Shown: positions 44,982 through 53,230 of the stretch, in pieces | Numbering within the stretch: the first letter of the stretch is position 1 | How the letters are laid out: each line of letters begins with the position of its first letter | Assembly: GCF_007858445.1 (NCBI RefSeq) | Contig: NZ_VIGV01000001.1 | Span: 434,001-498,000 of the forward strand | DNA: 64,000 nt | Source: Tsukamurella sputi | Lineage (GTDB): Bacteria; Actinomycetota; Actinomycetes; Mycobacteriales; Mycobacteriaceae | Direction of reading: 5' to 3' | Position numbers and translations under genes: made by a program | The notes under the pieces: model-generated | The model's input: only the letters and a program-made list of their open reading frames with translations | Told to the model about the DNA's origin: nothing | Database searches by the model: none

Positions 44982-46436
44982 ATGACGCACGGAAGCACCA
45001 GCACGCCGGCGGGCGGAACGGCACTGCCACCCCTCAGACCGGGCCCCCACCAGCGACGAATGGACCTCGTCGCCGTCGTCGCCACCTTCGGGGGCCTGCT
45101 CTTCGGCTACGACACCGGGGTGCTCAACGGCGCACTGGAACCGATGAAGCACGACCTCGGGCTCACCACCACGACCGAAGGCCTCGTGGTGAGCACGCTG
45201 CTCGTCGGAGCCGCGCTGGGCGCGCTCGTATGTGGCCGGCTCGCCGACGCCATAGGGCGCCGCAGGACGATGATCATCCTCGCGGTCGTCTTCTTCGTCG
45301 GCACGCTCGGAGCGGTCCTCGCGAACGATCTGGCGATGATGCTGCCGGCCCGATTCGTCCTCGGACTCGCGGTCGGCGGGGCGTCGGTCGTCGTCCCCGT
45401 GTACCTGTCCGAGCTGGCGCCGACGGAGAGACGCGGCACCCTCGGCGGACGCAACGAGCTGGCCATCGTCGTCGGCCAGCTCCTGGCCTTCGTGATCAAC
45501 GCGATCATCGCCCGGGTATGGCCCCCGCTCAGCGACGCCAACCCCGACGGACACCCCGGGGTGTGGCGGATCATGCTCGCGGTGTGTGCCGTGCCGGCCG
45601 TGTTCCTCTTCCTCGGCATGCTGCGGATGCCGGAATCGCCCCGCTGGTACATCTCGAAGGGGCGCGACGCCGAGGCGCTCGCCGTGTTGATGCAGGTCCG
45701 CACCGAGGACCGTGCGCGCGCCGAGATGGCGGAGGTCGAGGAGCTGGCCCGCGAGGAGGAGGCCGCCCAGACCGGCGGCTGGGCCGACCTGGCGATCCCC
45801 TGGGTGCGCCGCATCATGCTGGCCGCCGTCATCCTGGCGATCGCGCAGCAGCTCACCGGGATCAACTCCGTGATGTACTACGGCACCGAGATGCTCAAGA
45901 CCGCCGGCTTCAGCAACAGCGCGGCCCCGATCGCGAACATCTTCATGGGGGTCTCCGCGGTCATCGGGAGCGCGGTCTGCCTGTTCCTCCTCATCGACCG
46001 GATCCCCCGCCGCAGACTCATCATCCTGGGCATGATCGGTGTGACCGTCTGCCACGGTCTCACGGTGCTCTCGGCACTGATCCTGCCGGAGGGCAAGGTG
46101 CAGGCCTACGCCGTCCTGATCTTCGTCGCACTGTTCGTGCTCGCCATGCAGACGGCGCTCAACGTGCCGGTGTGGGTGTGCCTGTCCGAGCTCTTCCCGC
46201 TGCGCCTGCGCGGCTTCGGCATGGGCCTGTCCGTGCTCGTCCTCTGGCTGACGAACGCACTCGTCGGGCAGATCTTCCCCACACTCATCAAGGTCGGTGG
46301 CATCGTCGGTACGTACGGCACGTTCTTCGTCGTCTGCGCGCTGTTCTGTTTCCTGATCTACAAGACCCTGCCCAACACCAGCGGCCGCTCCCTGGAGGAC
46401 TTGGAGGAGTCCTTCTCCCGCGGCGACTTCCGCTGA
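44982..46436 (+). CDS. MFS sugar porter, IolT-like
   Basis: About 484 residues, 12 helices. Sugar-porter signatures: GGLLFGYDTGVLNGAL in helix 1, GRLADAIGRRR (motif A), PESPRWYISKGR after helix 6, QQLTGINSVMYYGTEML in helix 7 and PVWVCLSELFPLRLRG. These fit proton-coupled myo-inositol transporters. ATG 44982 has AAGGA upstream; an earlier in-frame ATG at 44946 overlaps the CRP-like site. It is co-oriented with a universal-stress gene 28 bases on. Confidence 0.9.
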   Translation: MTHGSTSTPAGGTALPPLRPGPHQRRMDLVAVVATFGGLLFGYDTGVLNGALEPMKHDLGLTTTTEGLVVSTLLVGAALGALVCGRLADAIGRRRTMIILAVVFFVGTLGAVLANDLAMMLPARFVLGLAVGGASVVVPVYLSELAPTERRGTLGGRNELAIVVGQLLAFVINAIIARVWPPLSDANPDGHPGVWRIMLAVCAVPAVFLFLGMLRMPESPRWYISKGRDAEALAVLMQVRTEDRARAEMAEVEELAREEEAAQTGGWADLAIPWVRRIMLAAVILAIAQQLTGINSVMYYGTEMLKTAGFSNSAAPIANIFMGVSAVIGSAVCLFLLIDRIPRRRLIILGMIGVTVCHGLTVLSALILPEGKVQAYAVLIFVALFVLAMQTALNVPVWVCLSELFPLRLRGFGMGLSVLVLWLTNALVGQIFPTLIKVGGIVGTYGTFFVVCALFCFLIYKTLPNTSGRSLEDLEESFSRGDFR

Positions 46437-46464
46437 CCGGATCGTTCTCGACACGAGGAGCATC

Positions 46465-46818
46465 ATGACCATCATCGTCGCGGTCCCCGGCACCACCGAA
46501 GGCCCCGTCGCCCTGCGCGCCGGCGTCGAGGAGGCGAAGGCCCTCGGCACAGATCTCGTGGCCGTCAACCTCGGCATCGCCAAGCTCGACGTCTCGGGTT
46601 TCGACGAAGAGGTACCGATCACCGTCGTCGAGCGGACGGGACGCGGCGACCGCGACCCCGTCGACGCCGTGCTCGACGAGATCGATGAGCGCGGCGCGAC
46701 ACGCCTGGTGATCGCCGTCCGCCGGCGGTCCCTCGTGAGCAAGGCCGTCCTCGGCAGCGTCAGCCAGCGCCTGATCCTGAACTCGCCGATCCCCGTGCTC
46801 GCCGTCAAGGCCGACTGA
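46465..46818 (+). CDS. Universal stress protein (UspA) family
   Basis: 117 residues, one Usp domain, rather short (usual 140-150). The C-terminal nucleotide-site motif appears as GSVSQRLILNSPIPVLAV, but the first glycine of the G-2x-G-9x-G pattern is replaced by VRRRS, so ATP binding is uncertain. GAGGAG precedes ATG 46465, 28 bases after the sugar porter, so it should be on the same transcript. Usp proteins next to transporters may regulate them; that role here is inference. Confidence 0.8.
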   Translation: MTIIVAVPGTTEGPVALRAGVEEAKALGTDLVAVNLGIAKLDVSGFDEEVPITVVERTGRGDRDPVDAVLDEIDERGATRLVIAVRRRSLVSKAVLGSVSQRLILNSPIPVLAVKAD

Positions 46819-46858
46819 TCCGTCGCACGCGGCGCGGACGGCCTAGCCTTGAGCTGTG

Positions 46859-46975
46859 ATGGGCACAGCGATCGTCCGGACCGAATCAGGAACAGTGGCC
46901 GGCGTCGTCATGAACGGCGTGGCCGCCCACCGCGGCATCCCGTACGCCGCCTCCCCGGTGCGACGGTGCGCGTGA
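46859..46975 (+). pseudogene. Remnant of type-B carboxylesterase N-terminus
   Basis: A 38-codon frame whose translation (VRTESGTVAGVV then GVAAHRGIPYAASPV) matches the conserved N-terminal strand of type-B carboxylesterases, where G-x-V-x-G and F-x-GIPYA occur, and then stops with RRCA. Full enzymes are about 500 residues, so about 7% is left. GTG 46856 or ATG 46859 would start it. It lies between the usp gene and the FAH-like gene, at the right border of the island. Confidence 0.6.
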
Positions 46976-46990
46976 TCGACCGCGCCTGAA

Positions 46991-47764
46991 TCAGCGGTCC
47001 TCGGCGAGGCTGGTCAGCGTGCCGATGCCCTCGACGGTGACGGCGACGTGCTGTCCGGCGGTGAACGGGCCGACGCCCTCGGGGGTGCCGGTGAGGATGA
47101 CGTCACCGGGGAGCAGCGTCATGACCGACGAGATCCACTCGACGATGTCGCCGACCGAGTGGATCATCAGCGAGGTCCGCGAGTCCTGCTTGATCACGCC
47201 GTCGAGCTCGGTGTAGATCCGCGCGTCCGACGGGTCGAACTCGGTCTCGATCCAGGGGCCCAGCGGGCAGAAGGTGTCGTAGCCCTTGCCGCGGGTCCAC
47301 TGCCCGTCGTGGCGCTGCTGATCGCGCGCGGTGACGTCGTTGGCGACGGTGTAGCCCAGGATCACGTCCTTGGCCTTGGCGGCGGGCACGTCGCGACAGG
47401 GCTGGCCGATCACGATCGCGAGCTCGCCCTCGTAGTCCACCTGCTGCGAGCTGCGGGGCAGCTTGATCGGCGCGAGCGGGCCGATGATCGAGGTGTTGGG
47501 CTTGATGAAGATCACCGGATCCTTCGGCGCCTCGCCGCCCATCTCCGCGGCGTGCGCGGCGTAGTTCTTGCCGATGCACACCACCTTGCTGGCGAGGATC
47601 GGGGCGAGCAGGCGCACGTCGTCGAGTGCCCAGCTGCGGCCGGTGAACTCCGGTGTCCCGAAGGGATGCTCGGAGATCTCGCGGGCCCGGGCACCGTCCT
47701 CCGGGTCACCCTCGATGGCCGCGAACGCGACCCCGTCACTGCTGGCGATTCGTGCAAGGCGCAT
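46991..47764 (-). CDS. Fumarylacetoacetate-hydrolase-family protein
   Basis: 257 residues. Metal-binding glutamates and aspartate of the FAH fold are visible in KVVCIGKNYAAHAAEMG, VDYEGELAIVIG and GYTVANDVTARDQQRHDGQW; TGTPEGVGPF closes the active site. Related enzymes hydrolyse or isomerise beta-diketo acids such as 5-carboxymethyl-2-hydroxymuconate or acylpyruvates. M. tuberculosis Rv2993c lies directly upstream of gltX, whereas here the 30-kb island intervenes. Divergent from the MFS gene. Confidence 0.9.
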   Translation of the reverse strand: MRLARIASSDGVAFAAIEGDPEDGARAREISEHPFGTPEFTGRSWALDDVRLLAPILASKVVCIGKNYAAHAAEMGGEAPKDPVIFIKPNTSIIGPLAPIKLPRSSQQVDYEGELAIVIGQPCRDVPAAKAKDVILGYTVANDVTARDQQRHDGQWTRGKGYDTFCPLGPWIETEFDPSDARIYTELDGVIKQDSRTSLMIHSVGDIVEWISSVMTLLPGDVILTGTPEGVGPFTAGQHVAVTVEGIGTLTSLAEDR

Positions 47765-47854
47765 AGGGCGAGCCTACCGGTCGACGTGGATACTTCGATC
47801 AGCTAGGCTTCGTCCCACAATGTAGTCACATCGTTCCACTGATTGGGATTCGAT

Positions 47855-49075
47855 ATGGAGATGTCAGCCGCCCGCCGCTGGTGGATCCTCGTGGTGTCCA
47901 TGACCGCCGCGATCACCACGACCGCCGCCGTGAACTGCACCGCGTTCCTCATCCCGCAGCTCATCCGCGACGGCCTCCCGGTGCAGCGCGCGGGGCTCTT
48001 CGCGGCCGCCGCCCCGGCGGGTCTCCTGCTCACCACGATCCTGTGGGGCGCGCTCATCGACCGCTACGGCGAGCGCCGGGTACTGCTGATCAGCATGGCC
48101 GGCGCCACCGTCGCGCTGGCCGGCACCGTCGCCGCCTTCGCGACGCACGCGCCCCTGCCGGTCTCGGCGGCGGGCCTGTTCGCCGCCTCCGCGATGGCGG
48201 CGAGCGGCAACGGTGCGAGCGGCCGGATCGTGGTCGGCTGGTTCCCCGCGTCGAGCCGCGGCACCGCGATGGGGATCCGGCAGACTTCCCAGCCGCTCGG
48301 CATCGCCCTGCTGTCGCTGACGATGCCCTTGCTCGCGAGTCGCGCCGGCCTGACGGCGGCGATGGTCGTGCCGCTCGCCGTCGCGGCGCTCTCGCTGGTC
48401 CTGGTGTGGGCGTTCATCGTCGACCCGCCGCGGCCGGGGTCCGGCCCCGCCGCGACCGAGGCGCGCGCGAATCCGTACCGCGAGGACTCGTTCCTGGCCC
48501 GGATCCACGCCGTCTCGCTGCTACTGGTGCTGCCGCAGGGCGCGATCTGGACGTGGGGCATCACGTGGCTGATCGTGGGGCTGCACTGGGCCCCCGCCAC
48601 CGCGGGGCTGCTGGTCTCCGCGAGCCAGCTCTTCGGCGCCCTCGGGCGCATCGCGGCCGGGGCGTGGTCGGACCGGTTGGGATCGCGCACGTCGCCGATC
48701 AAGTGGATCGCCCTCGCCGCCGCGGCCTCGATGGGCGCTCTCGGCGCGCTCGCAGCGATCGGCTCCCCCGTGGCGGTGGTGGTCTTCCTGGTCGCCTCGG
48801 TGGTCACCGTCGCCGACAACGGACTGGCGTTCACCGCCATCGCCGAGAAGGCGGGACCGTTCTTCAGCGGCCGGGCTCTGGGGATCCAGAACACCGGGCA
48901 GTTCGTCGCCACCACCGCCGCCGGCCCGATCCTCGGCGCCCTCATCCACGCGACGAGCTTCGGTGCCGCCTTCGCCATCGTCGCCCTGGCCCCGCTGCTC
49001 GCCTATCCCCTGGTGCCCTCCGACGCGAAGGCCCCCGAACCGCGGGAGGCGGCACCGTCGTCGCCCCGGAAATGA
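47855..49075 (+). CDS. MFS transporter (Rv2994-like position)
   Basis: About 406 residues, 12 hydrophobic segments. WGALIDRYGERRVLL is MFS motif A; QTSQPLGIALLSLTMPLLA and IAAGAWSDRLGSRTS follow, as in CynX/NimT-like or cyanate-type permeases. Substrate unknown. ATG 47855 or 47861 may start it; a TTG at 47843 is less likely. It is divergent from the FAH-like gene, the same pairing as in mycobacteria. Confidence 0.85.
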   Translation: MEMSAARRWWILVVSMTAAITTTAAVNCTAFLIPQLIRDGLPVQRAGLFAAAAPAGLLLTTILWGALIDRYGERRVLLISMAGATVALAGTVAAFATHAPLPVSAAGLFAASAMAASGNGASGRIVVGWFPASSRGTAMGIRQTSQPLGIALLSLTMPLLASRAGLTAAMVVPLAVAALSLVLVWAFIVDPPRPGSGPAATEARANPYREDSFLARIHAVSLLLVLPQGAIWTWGITWLIVGLHWAPATAGLLVSASQLFGALGRIAAGAWSDRLGSRTSPIKWIALAAAASMGALGALAAIGSPVAVVVFLVASVVTVADNGLAFTAIAEKAGPFFSGRALGIQNTGQFVATTAAGPILGALIHATSFGAAFAIVALAPLLAYPLVPSDAKAPEPREAAPSSPRK

Positions 49076-49134
49076 CTTAACAGCGTTAGCCCAGAGCGCT
49101 TCCTGGGGAAACGTCTGCTGCTAACGCTGTTAAG
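49076..49134. terminator. 15-base inverted repeat with nested hairpin
   Basis: CTTAACAGCGTTAGC (49076-49090) and GCTAACGCTGTTAAG (49120-49134) are perfect arms with a 29-base loop; inside, CCCAG (49090-49094) pairs with CTGGG (49103-49107). It starts one base after the MFS stop and ends 24 bases before the leuB stop, so a bidirectional terminator is likely. The A+T content of the arms and large loop are unusual here. Confidence 0.55.
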
Positions 49135-49158
49135 CCGGAGTGCGGGGGCGGCGAAGGG

Positions 49159-50178
49159 CTATGCGCTGAGGGCGGCGGCGATGCGGTCGCCGACCTCCGT
49201 GGTGCGGACGGGTGTGTCGCCGCGGGCGGCGAGGTCCGCGGTCACCGCGTCCTCGATCCGCCGAGCGCCCTCCTCGTTACCGAGGTGGCGCAGCAGCATC
49301 GCGGCGGACAGGATCGCCGCGGTGGGGTCCGCGACGCCTTGGCCGACGATGTCGGGCGCGCTGCCGTGCACGGGCTCGAACATCGACGGGTTGGTGCCCG
49401 TCGCGTCGATGTTGCCCGACGCGGCGAGGCCGATGCCGCCGGAGATCGCGCCGGCCTCGTCGGTGAGGATGTCACCGAAGAGGTTGTCGGTCACGATGAC
49501 GTCGAACCGCGACGGGTCCGTCACCAGGTAGATCGTGGCCGCGTCGATGTGGCTGTAATCCACGGCGACGTCGGGGAACTCGGAGGCCACCTCGTCGACG
49601 GTGCGCTGCCACAGCGAGCCGCCGAAGACGAGCACGTTGGTCTTGTGCACCAGCGTCAGCTTCTTGCGGCGGGACTGCGCCAGCTGGAAGGCGAAGCGCA
49701 CCACGCGCTCCGCGCCGAACCGGGTGTTGACCGAGGTCTCGTTGGCGACCTCCTGCGGCGTGCCCACGCGGATCGCGCCGCCGTTGCCGGTGTACGCGCC
49801 CTCGGTGCCCTCGCGGACCACGACGAAGTCGATCTCGCCCGGGTTCTTCAGGGGCGACTCGACACCCGGGAAGAGCTTCGACGGGCGCAGGTTCACGTGG
49901 TGATCCAGCGCGAAGCGCATCTTCAGCAGCAGACCGCGCTCGAGCACGCCCGGCGGGACCTTGCGCGGATCGCCGATGGCACCGAGCAGGATCGCGTCGT
50001 GCTCGCGCAAGGACGCCAGGTCCTCGTCGGTGAGCAGTTCGCCGTTGCGCTCGTAGCGGCGCGCACCCAGGTCGTAGTCGGTGGTCTCGATCTCGCCGAC
50101 CACCGCACGCAGCACCTTGAGCGCCTCGTCCGTCACCTCGGGGCCGATGCCGTCCCCGCCGATCACCGCGAGCTTCAC
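49159..50178 (-). CDS. leuB: 3-isopropylmalate dehydrogenase
   Basis: 339 residues; oxidises 3-isopropylmalate to 2-oxoisocaproate precursor in leucine synthesis. [16 protein letters not shown] at the N-terminus, [17 protein letters not shown], the [31 protein letters not shown] metal/NAD region and [10 protein letters not shown] are complete. The start overlaps the serA stop by four bases (ATGA), giving a serA-leuB operon. Confidence 0.97.
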   Translation of the reverse strand: MKLAVIGGDGIGPEVTDEALKVLRAVVGEIETTDYDLGARRYERNGELLTDEDLASLREHDAILLGAIGDPRKVPPGVLERGLLLKMRFALDHHVNLRPSKLFPGVESPLKNPGEIDFVVVREGTEGAYTGNGGAIRVGTPQEVANETSVNTRFGAERVVRFAFQLAQSRRKKLTLVHKTNVLVFGGSLWQRTVDEVASEFPDVAVDYSHIDAATIYLVTDPSRFDVIVTDNLFGDILTDEAGAISGGIGLAASGNIDATGTNPSMFEPVHGSAPDIVGQGVADPTAAILSAAMLLRHLGNEEGARRIEDAVTADLAARGDTPVRTTEVGDRIAAALSA

Positions 50179-51761
50179 GAGAGGTCCACCTGCGCGATGG
50201 TGGTGGCCGACACGGCCTCGCCGATCGCCTGCTGCACCTCGGCGGGCACCGCCTGGCTGACGCGCAGCAGCACGGTCGCCCCGTCGCCCTCCGCGTCCTG
50301 GCTGAGCGCGGCGGCCTGGATGTCGATCCCGGCGTCGCCGAGGAGCGTGCCGATCTTGCCGAGCGAGCCCGGCTGATCGCCGTAGGCGATGAACAGGTTC
50401 AGGCCCTCGGCGCGCAGATCGAAGTTGCGGCCGTTGATGTTGGTGACCTTCTCGACGCGGCCCAGGCCGGACAGAGTGCCCGAGACGTTGGCGACGGTGC
50501 CGTCGCCGTACACGGCGCGCACGTCGACGAGGCTGCGGTGGTTGGGGCTCTCCGAGACCTTCTCCAGCTCGACGGTGACGCCGCGCTCCTCCGCCAGCGC
50601 GGGGGCGTTGACGAAGGTGACCGCGTCCTCGATGACGGCGGAGAACAGGCCGCGCAGCGCCGAGAGCTGCAGGATGTCTACGTTCTCGCTGGCCAGCTCG
50701 CCGCGGACGGTGACGCCGATCTTCTCGGGCAGCTGCCCGGGCAGGCCGCCCAGCAGCACGCCCAGCTTGCGGGTGAGCTCGAGCCAGGGCGCGACCTCCT
50801 CGTCGACGGCGCCGCCCTTGACGTTGACGGCGTCCGGGACGAACTCGCCGGCAAGGGCCAGGCGCACGCTCTTGGCCACGTCGGTGCCGGCGCGGTCCTG
50901 CGCCTCCGAGGTGGAGGCGCCGAGGTGCGGGGTCACGACGACCTGCGGCAGCTCGAACAGCGGGCTGTCGGTGCAGGGCTCGGTCTCGAAGACGTCGAGG
51001 CCGGCGCCGAAGACGTGGCCCGAGGTGATCGCGTCCGCCAGGGCCTGCTCGTCGACGAGGCCGCCGCGGGCGGCGTTGACGATGATGACGCCCTTCTTGG
51101 CCTTCGCCAGGAGCTCGCGGCCGATGAGGCCCTTGGTCTCCGGGGTCTTCGGCAGGTGGACCGTGATGAGGTCGGCGCGCTCGACGAGCTCGTCGAGGCT
51201 GACCAGCTCGATGCCGAGCTGCGCGGCGCGGGCCGGGCTCACGTAGGGGTCGTACGCGATGATCTTGGTCTCGAAGGCGGCGAGTCGCTGGGCGACGAGC
51301 TGGCCGATCCGGCCCATGCCGACGACGCCCACGGTCTTGCCGAGGATCTCGACGCCGTTGAAGGCGCTGCGCTTCCAGGTGTGCTCGCGGAGGGTCTTGT
51401 CCGCGGCGGGGATCTGCCGGGCGGTGGCCAGCATCAGCGCGACGGCGTGCTCGGCGGCGGTGTGGATGTTCGACGTGGGCGCGTTCACCACGAGGACGCC
51501 GCGCTCAGTGGCGGCGGGCACGTCCACGTTGTCCAGGCCGACGCCCGCGCGGGCGACGATCTTCAGCTTGGTGGCGGCCGCGAGGACCTCCGCGTCGACG
51601 GTGGTGGCCGAGCGGACGAGCAGGGCGTCGGCCTCGGGCACCGCGGCGAGCAGGGCCGGGCGATCGGGGCCGTCGACCCACTTCACCTCGACGCCGTCAC
51701 CGAGCGCCTCCACTGTCGACGGTGCCAGCTTGTCGGCGATCAATACCACGGGACGGGTCAC
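50175..51761 (-). CDS. serA: D-3-phosphoglycerate dehydrogenase
   Basis: 528 residues, long-form PGDH: first step of serine synthesis. Substrate and NAD domains show [20 protein letters not shown] and [18 protein letters not shown] (catalytic His). An intervening ASB domain and a C-terminal ACT domain (about residues 450-528, [32 protein letters not shown]) provide serine feedback as in M. tuberculosis SerA1. Heads a serA-leuB operon. Confidence 0.97.
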   Translation of the reverse strand: MTRPVVLIADKLAPSTVEALGDGVEVKWVDGPDRPALLAAVPEADALLVRSATTVDAEVLAAATKLKIVARAGVGLDNVDVPAATERGVLVVNAPTSNIHTAAEHAVALMLATARQIPAADKTLREHTWKRSAFNGVEILGKTVGVVGMGRIGQLVAQRLAAFETKIIAYDPYVSPARAAQLGIELVSLDELVERADLITVHLPKTPETKGLIGRELLAKAKKGVIIVNAARGGLVDEQALADAITSGHVFGAGLDVFETEPCTDSPLFELPQVVVTPHLGASTSEAQDRAGTDVAKSVRLALAGEFVPDAVNVKGGAVDEEVAPWLELTRKLGVLLGGLPGQLPEKIGVTVRGELASENVDILQLSALRGLFSAVIEDAVTFVNAPALAEERGVTVELEKVSESPNHRSLVDVRAVYGDGTVANVSGTLSGLGRVEKVTNINGRNFDLRAEGLNLFIAYGDQPGSLGKIGTLLGDAGIDIQAAALSQDAEGDGATVLLRVSQAVPAEVQQAIGEAVSATTIAQVDLS

Positions 51762-51794
51762 TTGCGCTCCTCATTCACGGTGCCGGTTGCCCGC

Positions 51795-53078
51795 TCAGCT
51801 TAGTGACCTGCGGATGCGCCCTGCCCGGGCGGGTCGGAAGACGAGCAACGCGACCTCCAGGTCGAGCCTGTCGGCGGCGATCTCGCGTCCCCGGCGTTCG
51901 ACGGCGCGCTGCACCCGGTACTTCACGGAGTTCGGATGCATGCTCAGCTCGTGCGCCGCCGCCTTGTAGCCGCCGCCGTGCCGCAGGAACACCGCGAGCG
52001 TCTCCCTCAGGCGGGCGTCGGACTCGGTGTCGGCGGCCAGATCGCCGAGGACGTCGCGCGCCCAGGCCTGCGCTGCCGCCGGGTCCGTGCCCATGAGGGC
52101 AGCGACCATCACCCCCGGATCCCCCGCGAACCGCGCACGGCCTGCGGCGGCCTCGTCCCCCACGGAGCGCCGCACGGCCACGGCCTCCCGATGCGAGCGG
52201 CGGAAGCCGTCGAGGCCCGGACGGACGCTGCCGAAGACGACCAGCGCACCGTCGGACGACGAGGCCCGCACGTGCTCGCGAGCGCGCTCCACCGCGAGCC
52301 CGGGGTCGGCGACGGGGAGCCACCCCCAGACCGTGCGCTGATCGGCGGCGACGAACAGGGGCGCCTCGACGGGACCGACGGCGGCGGCCAGCTCCCGGAC
52401 GTAGGCCTCGAGGCGGTCGACCAGATCGTCGCCGTCACGGACGTCCGGCAACGAGGCGATGAGCGCGAGGTGGTGGCGGCGCAGCGGATAGCCGATGGAA
52501 GCGGAGGCCTCGTCGACGTCGACGGCCTCGGTTCCCGCGAGCAGTTCCCTGGCGCGGGCCACCCGCGCGCTCGATCTGCCCTGCATCCAGCGATCGCGCT
52601 CCCGCTGGTAGGCCGTGATGACGGCCTCGATCACGGTGTCGGAGTACGCGAAGGACCACTGCGTGATCCAGCCCGACGCCGAGAGTTTGCCCTCCGCGTC
52701 GAGATCCGTTCCGCGCACCACGTCGTGCATCTCGCCGACCATGACGCCCTGCCCCAGGCGGTAGGCCCGGACCAGTGCGGTGAGCGGGAGACCGCGCTGC
52801 GCCAGCAGCCGCGGGTACTCCATGGCGGCGAGCGGGGCCTCGACGCCGCCGGGGTCGATGCCGAGGAGCATGGCGTGCAGCACGGTCTCCACGTTGCCGG
52901 CGACGCTCGCGGCGAGCGCCCGCTCGATCGCGGCGTCGCCCCGCAGGTCGGGGATCTCGGCGAGGATCACACCGGTCATCCGGTCCGCGAGCGCGCGCCG
53001 GTCCAGATCGCCGAGGCTGCCGAGCACGGCGACGGCGATCGGGTCGTCCATCGCGCGCGACGACTGTCTTCGTTCCAC
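51795..53078 (-). CDS. PucR/CdaR-family transcriptional regulator
   Basis: 427 residues. N-terminal RsbRD-like helical domain, a middle GGDEF-like CdaR region, and a C-terminal PucR helix-turn-helix (LRETLAVFLRHGGGYKAAAHELSMHPNSVKYRVQRAVE). Divergent from the acyl-CoA synthetase operon, so it is the likely regulator of it. Start 53078 (MERRQSS) or the internal MDDPIAVAV at 53051 are both possible. Confidence 0.88.
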   Translation of the reverse strand: MERRQSSRAMDDPIAVAVLGSLGDLDRRALADRMTGVILAEIPDLRGDAAIERALAASVAGNVETVLHAMLLGIDPGGVEAPLAAMEYPRLLAQRGLPLTALVRAYRLGQGVMVGEMHDVVRGTDLDAEGKLSASGWITQWSFAYSDTVIEAVITAYQRERDRWMQGRSSARVARARELLAGTEAVDVDEASASIGYPLRRHHLALIASLPDVRDGDDLVDRLEAYVRELAAAVGPVEAPLFVAADQRTVWGWLPVADPGLAVERAREHVRASSSDGALVVFGSVRPGLDGFRRSHREAVAVRRSVGDEAAAGRARFAGDPGVMVAALMGTDPAAAQAWARDVLGDLAADTESDARLRETLAVFLRHGGGYKAAAHELSMHPNSVKYRVQRAVERRGREIAADRLDLEVALLVFRPARAGRIRRSLS

Positions 53079-53121
53079 GGACTCAGGATATGCCGCACTC
53101 TCGTCCGATCAGAGAGGTTCT

Positions 53122-53140
53122 TTCGTCTCCGGAAGACGAA
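53122..53140. promoter_or_regulatory. Dyad in PucR/acyl-CoA synthetase intergenic region
   Basis: TTCGTCT-CCGGA-AGACGAA, perfect 7-base arms, 44-62 bases upstream of the PucR start. Candidate PucR-type operator. Confidence 0.4.
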
Positions 53141-53171
53141 GCCGACGGCGAACTTGGTCGCGGCGAGACGG

Positions 53172-53187
53172 GGTGACCGCCGTCACA
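53172..53187. promoter_or_regulatory. CRP/GlxR-like site upstream of acyl-CoA synthetase gene
   Basis: Minus strand TGTGA-CGGCGG-TCACC, one mismatch from TGTGA-N6-TCACA, 44-59 bases upstream of the TTG start at 53231, a normal activator distance. Confidence 0.45.
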
Positions 53188-53230
53188 CCTGTCGTACGGT
53201 TCTTCCACCCACCACACGAGGAGATCCCCG

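Noticed and set aside
46856-46975. A genuine small protein instead of an esterase remnant
   Set aside because: The match to an esterase N-terminus and the sudden end after RRCA fit truncation better; kept as pseudogene with moderate confidence.
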